From: G963668605 sp963668605
GTDB lineage: Bacteria > Acidobacteriota > Terriglobia > Bryobacterales > Bryobacteraceae
Length of the DNA stretch: 64,000 nucleotides
NCBI GenBank assembly: GCA_963668605.1
Contig: OY764903.1
Span: forward strand, 3,534,001 to 3,598,000
Reading direction: 5' to 3'
Shown here: piece by piece, positions 7,592-15,804 of the stretch
How positions within the stretch are numbered: position 1 is the first letter of the stretch
Layout: each line of letters opens with the position of its first letter
The notes under the pieces: generated by a model
The model's input: only the letters and a program-made list of their open reading frames with translations
Databases searched by the model: none
What the model was told of the DNA's origin: nothing
Position numbers and translations under genes: made by a program

Positions 7592-10059
7592 TGGCTCCAC
7601 TCTCCCTTTCTCGATGGCATACTGAATGGCGCCAGGTAAGCACATAGGCGACCCAAGGCGTCGTAGTGGTGAGACACAGTTATCCATCGGAGGAGAGACC
7701 GTTCACCTTTAGAGCTAAAGAAGCCGATCCCACCGTGTTTCAGGCGATCGTCGGACCAGGAATCCACGACTTGCCCCTGAATGAACGTCGTAAAGTTGTC
7801 TCCGCGCACTTCCACACGCACACGATAGAGCATGTCGTTGCGCACGCTCATAGCGAGGGGAATCTGCTGCCGGGGCCCCTCTTCGCCCCCGATCACGGCA
7901 TAGCGGATCATGGCCACACCCGGAAGCGGGCCGGGACGCGTAATCACGATCTTGGTGACGTAATAATTATCGGGATCCTGCGCACGGACCACCCAGGACA
8001 GCCCTTTCTTCTCAATCTGGCCCAGGAACTCAAATTGATAGTCCGTAAGTTGGAGCGAGGGCGCGTAGAGCGCCAGCGAACCGGTGCGCGCAAAACCTGC
8101 GCCGTCATAGGACCACGTCTTCGCCCAATCGCCCTTGCCTTCCCAGGACGAGAGGCCCGAACGGAAATCGTCGTATAACTCGATGGCGGCACGGTCCACA
8201 ATATTCTGCCGCACGGCCTCCCAACGCGCTTCCAATACGCCATCGGCCGACCGTGAGTTTTGCTGCACAGCCTCGCCCGGCGGCACACGTTTGGCCGAAG
8301 GCGTTACTCCGCCGGCGATAAACCAGACCACGCCCAAGACGAGCGGGATCGCCATGGCGAAGTGCTGCAGATGGGCTGGAGCGGCCTTCCAGAATCCAAC
8401 CAGCAAAGCGCGGAACGCCTCGTCGGAATCCTCCGGAGCACCGCTTAGCGTCCTGGGAACCAGGGCAGCCAGCCGGAGCGCCGGCGAGCAGGGCGAGGGC
8501 GTTGGCCAGCGTTGGTCGAGACTGCTCACCGAGGGTGCGAACTGGCCTGTCGCCACGGTGAAATCCACACTCAGTCGACGCAGGCGCCGCGATGCCTCGG
8601 GCACGGCTCCGGCCAACACGGATTCCCGGGCTGGCAAGGCCGTCGGCTGGGGGGCGACGGCGTCCAGTGGGAGTTCGCCGGACATTCCTAATGGAGACGG
8701 CACGGCAGTCTGACAGACGCGCAACGGCAGTGGGCACAGTCCCATCGAGAGCCCAAGCGTGGCGTCGAATGCCGCCAATTCGCGCTCGGGAACGGCCGGA
8801 TTCGCCTCGGATTCCGCCAGAACCACGCCAAACGACGGATGAACACAATCCGCGGAAGCGTTCGCAATGGCGGCGGGCACAGAAAGAGCCGCGGTTTTTT
8901 GCGAGATCGACAGACGACCAGGCACGAGGCCCTCGGCGAAGGCAGGAAGGAAGGCGTCATACGGTTCGCAGCGCACAGGCTCAAGCCGCAGCTGTTCACC
9001 CGCATGAACAGCTGCGGCGAAACCTCCGAACAGGCCGGGAAACGATCCGATCGCGTGTAGCGCAGAGCAAGTCTTCGCCAATTCGCGTGCACAGGACGTG
9101 GCGGTGCTCTGTGGCAGTACAGCTTGACTGGAAGCGGCAAACTGCAGCCCGGCGCCCAGCGCAACGTCCGTCGAGAACCCGGCCAGGGCCCCTACCTCGA
9201 GCGCCATGATCCGCGCCAGCGGCAGATCGCCGGCAGCGTCCGCCGTGCGCCGTGCTTCCAGAACAACCGTATCGTCCAACGCGCCGTCCAATACTATGTC
9301 GCGTCGCGGGCCGGGAAGGCCAACCGGAATCAAAGCGCTGAGACTGGAAAGGCAGGCGCTGAACGGGGCCGAGGTTGGAACGAGGGGCGCGATGTTCCAC
9401 ACTTGAAACAGGTTCGCGGCAGCCGGGACGGCCAGTTCCAGCAGCGTTCGCCGGCAAGGAGCGGCGCACGCCAGACGCGGGCGAATCGCACCTCCGGCAA
9501 CACGCGGCGGCAGCGTCGAATTCACAGTGGGGAGCGTCGCCAAAGAGGCAAACTCCAGAGCAGCGCGCCTGGCGGCGCACCTCGCCGTAGACAGTTGTGG
9601 CACGCGAATAGGATCCAGGACAGCGGGCCGGAAACGCAGCAGCGCGGCGCGATACGACATTGTGTGCAAGTCACTGGAAACCGGTGCAACCCTGGGCCGA
9701 AGGAGTTGCACCGGCTTCCAGCGCGCGGCCACCGGCTTGGATTCATACCGCGGCAGCGTGGCGGCGGCCTCCGGTGGCTCCGACTCGACGGTCGATTCAC
9801 GATCGTGCCCGTCCGCACGCGCCCACGGGCCGTCCGGCATGAAAAACAGCGCGGGCGGGTACTCCTCCTCCGAAATCGCTGAAATCCGGGCGACGTGAAT
9901 CGCTTCTTCCGAGAAACGCTGCTGGGCTTCCACCAGACGTGCGAGCGCCATGCGTTCCTGCTCAGCTAAGAACCGCAAGCGGTGCTCATCGGAGCAATAT
10001 TCGCCGCTCGAAAGCTTCCGCAGCAGCGGAATCCGTTTCTGGCAGTAGAGACAACGCAT
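7588..10059 (-). CDS. zinc-finger, single-pass membrane protein with C-terminal lectin-like domain
   Basis: I do not recognise a named family for this 823-residue protein. It begins with a short zinc-binding module (Cys3, Cys6, then Cys22 and His26, in CLYC and YCSDEH). Residues about 60-560 are Ala/Pro/Leu-rich and lack obvious domains. One hydrophobic helix (IPLVLGVVWFIAGG) lies at about 570-590. The final 200 residues read like a concanavalin-type jelly roll (DDFRSGLSSWEG at the start, IGFFSSKGERSLLRW near the end), as in proteins binding or cleaving sugars. With a cytoplasmic N-terminus, the lectin part would face the periplasm. Its TGA overlaps the TPR gene start (ATGA). The domain calls are by eye. 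Confidence 0.6.
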   Translation of the reverse strand: MRCLYCQKRIPLLRKLSSGEYCSDEHRLRFLAEQERMALARLVEAQQRFSEEAIHVARISAISEEEYPPALFFMPDGPWARADGHDRESTVESEPPEAAATLPRYESKPVAARWKPVQLLRPRVAPVSSDLHTMSYRAALLRFRPAVLDPIRVPQLSTARCAARRAALEFASLATLPTVNSTLPPRVAGGAIRPRLACAAPCRRTLLELAVPAAANLFQVWNIAPLVPTSAPFSACLSSLSALIPVGLPGPRRDIVLDGALDDTVVLEARRTADAAGDLPLARIMALEVGALAGFSTDVALGAGLQFAASSQAVLPQSTATSCARELAKTCSALHAIGSFPGLFGGFAAAVHAGEQLRLEPVRCEPYDAFLPAFAEGLVPGRLSISQKTAALSVPAAIANASADCVHPSFGVVLAESEANPAVPERELAAFDATLGLSMGLCPLPLRVCQTAVPSPLGMSGELPLDAVAPQPTALPARESVLAGAVPEASRRLRRLSVDFTVATGQFAPSVSSLDQRWPTPSPCSPALRLAALVPRTLSGAPEDSDEAFRALLVGFWKAAPAHLQHFAMAIPLVLGVVWFIAGGVTPSAKRVPPGEAVQQNSRSADGVLEARWEAVRQNIVDRAAIELYDDFRSGLSSWEGKGDWAKTWSYDGAGFARTGSLALYAPSLQLTDYQFEFLGQIEKKGLSWVVRAQDPDNYYVTKIVITRPGPLPGVAMIRYAVIGGEEGPRQQIPLAMSVRNDMLYRVRVEVRGDNFTTFIQGQVVDSWSDDRLKHGGIGFFSSKGERSLLRWITVSHHYDALGRLCAYLAPFSMPSRKGEWSQ

Positions 10060-10233
10060 ACTCGCGCCTTTTCCCTCATGTCCATGGTAAGATCGCCCGG
10101 CTGGCGAATCTACGAGGTGAAGCCCTTACATGGCAGTAAGGATGTGCCGCAGAGAATCGGCCAGAGAGGAGCGAAGTACTTAGGACAGGAAGGGCTGGCA
10201 GGGGGCAACGAACTAGTGGGGAATGCGGGTGGC

Positions 10234-10272
10234 ACACTGCGGCGCGGCCTGGGTGACCCCGAGCCGCAGTGT
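10234..10272 (-). terminator. stem-loop downstream of carD
   Basis: Ten-base perfect inverted arms ACACTGCGGC and GCCGCAGTGT enclose a 19-base GC-rich loop, about 20 bases after the carD stop on the minus strand. There is no T-run, so it may be a Rho-associated or mRNA-stabilising hairpin, not an intrinsic terminator. Confidence 0.4.
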
Positions 10273-10291
10273 CAATCCAGCGCCCGAAGCA

Positions 10292-10801
10292 TTACAGCGC
10301 TTCAGGCCACAGAAGGGCGGACTTCGCCAGAGAGCGCGCCAGCAACTCGACGGCCTCGGGTTCTTTCAGGCCGCGGGAAGTGGACACCTCGGTAATCAAC
10401 ATGTGCCGCGCTCTGTCCAGCATCTTCTTTTCACGAAAGGACAGGGGTTTGTGACTCTGGAGGATAACCAGTCCCTTGAGTACCTCGGCCACTTCAAGCA
10501 GGCTTCCGTGCTGCATTCTCTCGGAATTCTCTTTAAATCGGTCCTTCCAATCGCCGCAAGAGTAGCAGATACCGGAAGCTAGGAATGCTAGAATGCGGCT
10601 GATTTCGCCGTTCTTGGTTACCTTGCGAAGCCCCACGTGCGTGACATGGGAGAACGGAACCATGACAGTAGTGCTGTTGTAATTGAGTTTGAGGAGATAG
10701 AACCGTTCGAACTGACTGCCGAAGGCTCGGGAACTGATATTTTCAATCGTGCCGACCCCGTGATTGGGGTAGACAACTTTCTCGCCGATCTGGAAGGTCA
10801 T
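10292..10801 (-). CDS. carD: CarD/CdnL-family transcription regulator
   Basis: This 169-residue protein opens with FQIGEKVVYPNHGVGTIE, the RNA polymerase-interacting Tudor-like domain (about residues 1-60) shared with the Mfd/TRCF RID domain. An all-helical C-terminal DNA-binding half follows. CarD/CdnL proteins bind the RNAP beta subunit and stabilise open complexes, notably at rRNA promoters, so its presence in the same window as an rrn operon is worth noting, although the two are 11 kb apart. The length fits the family (about 160-170). AAAGG precedes the ATG, and a good promoter lies 65 bases upstream. Confidence 0.9.
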   Translation of the reverse strand: MTFQIGEKVVYPNHGVGTIENISSRAFGSQFERFYLLKLNYNSTTVMVPFSHVTHVGLRKVTKNGEISRILAFLASGICYSCGDWKDRFKENSERMQHGSLLEVAEVLKGLVILQSHKPLSFREKKMLDRARHMLITEVSTSRGLKEPEAVELLARSLAKSALLWPEAL

Positions 10802-10865
10802 GCGCGGACCTTTCTATACACTGAGGTAGAGTTCTTACTACATCTTCGTATTCAGCCGAAACAGA

Positions 10866-10895
10866 ATAGTAAGATGAAGATAGCTCGTTTGTCAA
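10866..10895 (-). promoter_or_regulatory. sigma70-like promoter of carD
   Basis: On the minus strand a perfect TTGACA (10890-10895) is followed after 18 bases by TACTAT (10866-10871), in an AT-rich stretch unlike the surrounding DNA. The distance to the carD start leaves a leader of about 55-60 bases. Confidence 0.62.
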
Positions 10896-11143
10896 CAGCA
10901 AACTTCACAAACTACAATAAATACAGGGTATTCAGTACTGTTGGACGGTATTCTGAGTTACACATGGGCACGGCTAGACACACAGCCTGATGAAGGCGGG
11001 AGACACCAGCTCACACCTCCACGAAGTGTTCAATTCGCAGAGGCGTTCGCGGTTGCAGCGAATTAGATCTTCTACTACTGATATTCAGTCTAGCAGATTT
11101 GCGCGCCCGGCACCATTGGTCGAACCACAGGGAACCGCAACCG
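10896..11143. other. intergenic region, carD promoter side
   Basis: About 250 further bases between the carD promoter and the end of the GH2 gene. The GC content is lower than in the genes. I see no coding sequence, RNA gene or strong terminator, apart from a distant inverted pair GCGGTTGC/GCAACCGC that is too far apart to be a hairpin terminator. Confidence 0.35.
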
Positions 11144-12952
11144 CTATTTCAACAGTCCGTTCAACTCGCGCAGCGCTTGGCTTTCGAACTTCAGCTTCCG
11201 GTCGTAGGTCATGACGCCGTTGATCTCCTGTTCGACGTCCGTCGTCTGCGTATAGCAGATTCCGAGGATCGCAGGCACTTTGGCGATCGCCTCATAGATG
11301 CCGCGCAGACGCTTCGTGGCAGCCTCGCGCGATTTTTCGATGCCGGCATAGCCCCACGACTCTTTCGGCACATCGGCTCCTGGCGGAATAAACGCGATGC
11401 CGCCGAATTCGGAGAGGAACAGCGGTGAGCCGTTATACTGGCAGCCGGGCGCCAGCGCCTTCCTGGCGTTATCGGGAACGGAGCCGCCCGGCTTGCCGAC
11501 GTTTGCGCCCTCATACTTGGCGTAAAACGTGTCACCGTCGCGCGCGTAATCGTGGATGCCGAACAGATCGGTCATCTCGGTGTGCTCCCAACCATCGTTG
11601 TCGATCACAAAGCGGGTACTGTCCAGCGAGCGGGTCAGCGTATAGAGCGAACGCAGGTGATCGCGCTGGCGCACATCGTGGAGGTTCGGCACGCCCCAAC
11701 TCTCATTGATCGGGATCCACATAATGATCGATGGGTGGTTGTAATCGCGCTCCATGGCGGCAATCCACTCCTTCGTGAAGCGGGCGACGTAGGTATCGTC
11801 GAACAGGTACGAATTGGCCATCTCGCTCGAAACGAGAAACCCCATTTTGTCGGCCCAATAGAGAAAACGTGGGTCTTCGAGTTTCTGGTGCTTGCGGCAG
11901 CCGTTGAACCCCATCTCCTTGCTCATGCGGATGTCGTATTGGATCGCTGCGTCGCTGGGCGGCGTGATCGTGCTCTCGGGCCAGTAGCCTTGATCGAGCA
12001 GCATCTTGAGATAGATCGGACGGTTGTTGATGGTCACACGTCCGTTGTCGAGTCCGATCGTACGGAAACCGAAGTACGACTGCACGCGGTCCACGACGCC
12101 GGCCTTGTGCAGTTCGAACGTAACCTCATACAAATTCGGCGTCGCCACCGACCACAATTTGGGAGACTGCACCTGAGCCGCCGCAGATGCTGTCTGTCCG
12201 GACGTCTTAACGATGGCTGTTGCCACCACTTTCCCGCCATTGCGCAGGATCGCGTGGAACTCCGTGTCCGGTTGCGGCCGCGCAATGCGGGCCTCGAATT
12301 TCACGACGCCATCCTGTGCGGCATCGATCTTGACTCGCTCCAGATAGCTTTCGCCGGCGGCTTCGATCCAGACCGGCTGCCAAACGCCACTCGTGCGCGT
12401 GTAAAAGATGCCGCGCGATTTGGGTTCCCAATACTGCTTGCCGCGCGGAATCGAGCGGTCCTCCGGGGGATCCCAGGCGCGCAGCACCAGAGTATTCGCG
12501 CCAGGTTTCAGGTAGGGCGTGATGTCGAAGCGGAACGGAGTGTGGCCGCCCTCGTGTTCGCCGACGGCCTTGCCGTTGAGCCAGATGCGCGCCTGATAAT
12601 CGACCGCGCCGAAATGTAGCAGCACGCGCTTCGCTTTCCAATCCGCGGGGACGGTGAAGCTACGGCGGTACCAGACCTGGGGATGAAACGACGTGTCGCC
12701 GATGCCGCTCAGTTTCGTCTCGAACGCGTATGGCACAACGATGCTTTTCGACAAACTCTTCGCGCCCGCGAACCAAGCTTGGTCGAGCCCCACATCGGCA
12801 TCGTCGAATTCGAACTCCCACTTGCCGTTTAGATTCTGCCACTGTTCACGCTGAAACTGTGGCTGCGGATATTCGGCGCGGGGGATCTCCTGCGCGAATA
12901 CGGTGACAGCAAAAAGAAACCCAATCAGTTTACGAGCCATAACAAAGAGCAT
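11144..12952 (-). CDS. glycoside hydrolase family 2 (beta-galactosidase/glucuronidase type)
   Basis: About 602 residues with a Sec signal (MARKLIGFLFAVTVFA). The order is the GH2 sugar-binding jelly roll (WQNLNGKWEF at the start, then HFGAVDYQARIWLNGKAVGEHEGG), an immunoglobulin-like middle domain, and a TIM barrel. The barrel carries a conserved NHPSIIMWIPINESWG in which Asn-Glu is the acid/base pair, and a later FLSEFGG that supplies the nucleophile Glu. It would hydrolyse beta-galactosides, glucuronides or mannosides in the periplasm or outside. Start choice: ATG at 12952 or 12940, neither with a strong ribosome binding site, lying just after the stop of the GH43-like gene. The two are probably cotranscribed. 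Confidence 0.87.
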   Translation of the reverse strand: MLFVMARKLIGFLFAVTVFAQEIPRAEYPQPQFQREQWQNLNGKWEFEFDDADVGLDQAWFAGAKSLSKSIVVPYAFETKLSGIGDTSFHPQVWYRRSFTVPADWKAKRVLLHFGAVDYQARIWLNGKAVGEHEGGHTPFRFDITPYLKPGANTLVLRAWDPPEDRSIPRGKQYWEPKSRGIFYTRTSGVWQPVWIEAAGESYLERVKIDAAQDGVVKFEARIARPQPDTEFHAILRNGGKVVATAIVKTSGQTASAAAQVQSPKLWSVATPNLYEVTFELHKAGVVDRVQSYFGFRTIGLDNGRVTINNRPIYLKMLLDQGYWPESTITPPSDAAIQYDIRMSKEMGFNGCRKHQKLEDPRFLYWADKMGFLVSSEMANSYLFDDTYVARFTKEWIAAMERDYNHPSIIMWIPINESWGVPNLHDVRQRDHLRSLYTLTRSLDSTRFVIDNDGWEHTEMTDLFGIHDYARDGDTFYAKYEGANVGKPGGSVPDNARKALAPGCQYNGSPLFLSEFGGIAFIPPGADVPKESWGYAGIEKSREAATKRLRGIYEAIAKVPAILGICYTQTTDVEQEINGVMTYDRKLKFESQALRELNGLLK

Positions 12953-12957
12953 ACCTA

Positions 12958-13947
12958 TTACGGGGCGACCGGGAAAAGCACGCGTGCTTCGGCAGCGCTG
13001 ATCTTCAGGAAGCTGCCGTGCCGTGCACCGGGCGGGAAAGAGACTCGCGCACTGACATCGCTCCACTGCTTCAAGTCCCGCGAAAACACGGCGCGATAGC
13101 CCTGCGGAGTGCGGTAGTGATCGTAATAGACGATCCAGCCTCCATCGATTGGCAACGCCGCCGGGCCCTCGGACCAGGCTTCCGTGAACGGCGCGCTGAT
13201 CGCGGACCAGGGTCCATCGAGCGCGGGGCCAGAGGCGAGCTGAATGTGTTTCTTGAGCGGGGTATCACGCTCGTCTTTGAAAATCATGTAGTAACGGGCG
13301 CCGGCCTTTAGGATCGTGGCATCGATGACGGGATAGCCGGGATCGAAGAAGACTCGAGGCTCGCTGAAGGTCCGGAAATCCGGCGTCGTCATGCTGTAGA
13401 TGCGATGGTTGTAACCGCTGGCGATCTGCCCGGCTGTTTCCGGAAAACGCCCCTCTATCGTGCTGGACCAGACGATCATCCAAAGTTTATTCGCCTCGTC
13501 CCAATAGGCTTCCGGCGCCCACACGTTTTTGATTCCGGGCACATTCGCCATCACTGGTATCTCGCGGTGCCCGGTCCAATGCACAAGGTCCTTCGAATAC
13601 GCGTAGCCCATCCGTGGAGTGGTCCAGCCCCAGGTCCAGATCATATGGAAGCCATCGGGACCGCGCGCCAGATAGGGGTCGCGCATCAACTCATCCGGTT
13701 GTTCTGGCTTCACGACGGCTGCGCCTTTGTTGAGTGGCTCCCAACGATAGCCGTCGCGGCTGAAGCAGAAATGCGCTCCGCTTTTGCCATTTTCCCGGAA
13801 GTAGACGAAGAGATAGCCGGGGCCGGAAGAGCCAGCCTGGAACACGCCTGCAACGGCCGGCAAGGCTGCGGCGCTACGTGTCAAGAAACTTCTTCGGGAA
13901 CAATGCGGCAAATTCTTACTTCCTTCCTCGCCCGTCTGCTTGCCCAT
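12958..13947 (-). CDS. GH43-like five-bladed beta-propeller glycosidase, Tat exported
   Basis: About 329 residues. A twin-arginine signal (CSRRSFLTRSAAALPAVAG) is followed by a beta-propeller with the GH43/62-clan hallmarks: MRDPYLARG (candidate base Asp), VIDATILK (candidate pKa-modulating Asp), WSEGPAAL (candidate acid Glu) and NVWAPEAYWD. It is probably an arabinofuranosidase, xylosidase or galactan-active enzyme. Starts: ATG 13947 (GGAG eight bases upstream) is used here; ATG 13968 lies inside a perfect palindrome; a TTG at 13911 with an AGGA motif would give a very short Tat n-region. It is divergent from the sulfatase and probably in one operon with GH2. Confidence 0.78.
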   Translation of the reverse strand: MGKQTGEEGSKNLPHCSRRSFLTRSAAALPAVAGVFQAGSSGPGYLFVYFRENGKSGAHFCFSRDGYRWEPLNKGAAVVKPEQPDELMRDPYLARGPDGFHMIWTWGWTTPRMGYAYSKDLVHWTGHREIPVMANVPGIKNVWAPEAYWDEANKLWMIVWSSTIEGRFPETAGQIASGYNHRIYSMTTPDFRTFSEPRVFFDPGYPVIDATILKAGARYYMIFKDERDTPLKKHIQLASGPALDGPWSAISAPFTEAWSEGPAALPIDGGWIVYYDHYRTPQGYRAVFSRDLKQWSDVSARVSFPPGARHGSFLKISAAEARVLFPVAP

Positions 13948-13957
13948 CGGTTCGGCT

Positions 13958-13971
13958 CCAATGTACATTGG
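13958..13971. promoter_or_regulatory. 14-bp perfect palindrome between divergent genes
   Basis: CCAATGTACATTGG reads the same on both strands and is followed at once by a second small palindrome, TTGCGCAA. It sits between the divergent GH43-like and sulfatase genes, just upstream of the preferred GH43-like start, where an operator for a dimeric repressor would be expected. No cognate regulator can be named. Confidence 0.45.
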
Positions 13972-14027
13972 TTGCGCAAGGCCAGTTTATAACTTTCGAA
14001 ACCACCCGGCCAAGCAAGGAGCAAGAG

Positions 14028-15797
14028 ATGAGCAGCACATCGAGCAGGCGGAACTTCTTACAGGCTATTGGAGCCATGACGACGTTTTCGGGCGCGGCGC
14101 CGGCGGCGGTTCAAACCGCAAAACGGCGGCCCAACGTGATCGTGCTGCTCAGTGACGATCAAGGCTATGCCGATCTTTCCTGCCACGGGAATCCCGCGCT
14201 AAAAACACCGGCCTTCGACAAACTGCACGGCGAAAGTGTTCGCTTCACCGATTTTCACGCGGCGCCTATGTGTACGCCCACGCGCGGCCAACTGCTTTCC
14301 GGACAGGACGCGCTGCACAACGGCGCTACGTCGGTCACGGCGGGACGCGCGCTGCTGCGCCGCGGCCTTCCGACTATGGCGGACGTCTTCGCGGCCAGCG
14401 GCTATTCCACCGGGCTGTTTGGCAAGTGGCATGTCGGCGACAATTATCCCTACCGCCCCAAGGATCGTGGCTTCCAGGAGTCGAAATATTTCTTCGGATT
14501 CGGCATGAGTTCCGCGCCGGAATTCGACAACGACTATTTCAATGGCCGCTACCAGCACAACGCTGTCCCGAAGCGCTTCTCCGGCTACTGCACCGATTTC
14601 TGGTTCGACTCGGCAATCGCGTGGATGACCGAACGCAGTGGCAAGCAGGCGCCGTTCCTGTGCTACCTGCCCACGAACATTCCGCACGGCCCTACCTGGG
14701 TGGACGAGAAATACTGTACGCCCTACCGGAAGCCCAAGATGCCCGCGGAGTTCTTCGGCATGATCGCCAACCTCGATGAGAACGTCGCCAAGCTGGATGC
14801 GTTTTTGAATCGAAGCGGACTGCGCGAGAACACCATTCTGATTTACATGAGCGACAACGGTGGCACAGGCGGAGTGACTTTCTTCAACGCCGGAATGCGC
14901 GGCCGGAAGACGCAACTTTGGGAAGGCGGCCACCGTGTGCCGTGCTTCGTGAGTTGGCCGGCGGGCAAGCTTCGCACTCCCTGCGATATCGGCGTGCCAG
15001 CGCAGATGCAGGATGTGCTGCCGACGCTGATCGATTTATGCGGCATCGCGAAGCCACGAAACGCTTCCTTCGACGGAACCAGCCTGGCGCCGCTACTGAA
15101 GGGCACGGCCGCGAAGTTGCCGGACCGCATGTTAGTGGTGCAGTACGGGCAAATCATCAAGAAGTGGGATTCGTGCGTGATCTGGAATTCGTGGCGTCTC
15201 GTGAACGGAACGGAACTCTACGATCTCAAGACCGATTTTGCGCAGGCCTCCGACATAGCCGCGAAGCATCCCGATGTCGTTAAGAAGATGCGCGCGCACT
15301 ATGAGGGCTGGTGGGCCCGCGTCGAACCGGGCTTGCGCGAGTACGCACCGATCAGCATCGGCTCCGAGCAAGAGAATCCGGTCAAGCTGTGTTCGTCGGA
15401 TTGGGAGGATGTGTACTGCGACAATCCCCGCTCGATTCTGGGCGGCGAAGGCGGTCCGCAGGGCGGCCCATGGAGTGTCTTCATCGAACGCGACGGCGAT
15501 TACGAGATCGAGTTGCGACGCTGGCCCGTCGAAACGGATCTCCCGCTGAACGCAGCGACGCCGGTGAAGAAACTGACCAGGGGTTCTCTGCCAGCGGGTA
15601 AGGCGATGCCAATTGCACGCGCGCGGCTGACTATCGCCGGACAGGATCTCTCGGCGAAGAGTGCGGCCGCGGACAAGTCGATGAGCTTCCGCGTGAAGTT
15701 GAAAGGCGGCGTGAAGACACGGCTCCACGCCTGGTTCCAGGACGCGGAAGGCAAAGACGTTTGCGGCGCCTTCTACGCCTCGGTGCGGCGGCGGTAA
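14028..15797 (+). CDS. type I sulfatase, Tat exported
   Basis: This 589-residue sulfatase of the alkaline-phosphatase superfamily has a Tat signal (SRRNFLQAIG), a first metal motif VLLSDDQGYADL, and the maturation motif CTPTR with Cys82, the residue converted to formylglycine. FGKWHVG, a later SDNGGTGG metal motif and a C-terminal subdomain follow. The last 110 residues form an extra beta-rich domain beyond the usual S1 ending. It would remove sulfate esters from a polysaccharide. The ATG at 14028 has AAGGAG upstream. rhaT follows after seven bases, so the pair probably forms an operon linking desulfation to sugar uptake. No sulfatase-maturing enzyme is encoded in the window. Confidence 0.9.
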   Translation: MSSTSSRRNFLQAIGAMTTFSGAAPAAVQTAKRRPNVIVLLSDDQGYADLSCHGNPALKTPAFDKLHGESVRFTDFHAAPMCTPTRGQLLSGQDALHNGATSVTAGRALLRRGLPTMADVFAASGYSTGLFGKWHVGDNYPYRPKDRGFQESKYFFGFGMSSAPEFDNDYFNGRYQHNAVPKRFSGYCTDFWFDSAIAWMTERSGKQAPFLCYLPTNIPHGPTWVDEKYCTPYRKPKMPAEFFGMIANLDENVAKLDAFLNRSGLRENTILIYMSDNGGTGGVTFFNAGMRGRKTQLWEGGHRVPCFVSWPAGKLRTPCDIGVPAQMQDVLPTLIDLCGIAKPRNASFDGTSLAPLLKGTAAKLPDRMLVVQYGQIIKKWDSCVIWNSWRLVNGTELYDLKTDFAQASDIAAKHPDVVKKMRAHYEGWWARVEPGLREYAPISIGSEQENPVKLCSSDWEDVYCDNPRSILGGEGGPQGGPWSVFIERDGDYEIELRRWPVETDLPLNAATPVKKLTRGSLPAGKAMPIARARLTIAGQDLSAKSAAADKSMSFRVKLKGGVKTRLHAWFQDAEGKDVCGAFYASVRRR

Positions 15798-15804
15798 ACG
15801 CAAC

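Noticed and set aside
10234..10272. Classical intrinsic terminator after carD
   Set aside because: The stem is strong but no T-run follows on the minus strand, so it is listed only as a stem-loop of low confidence.
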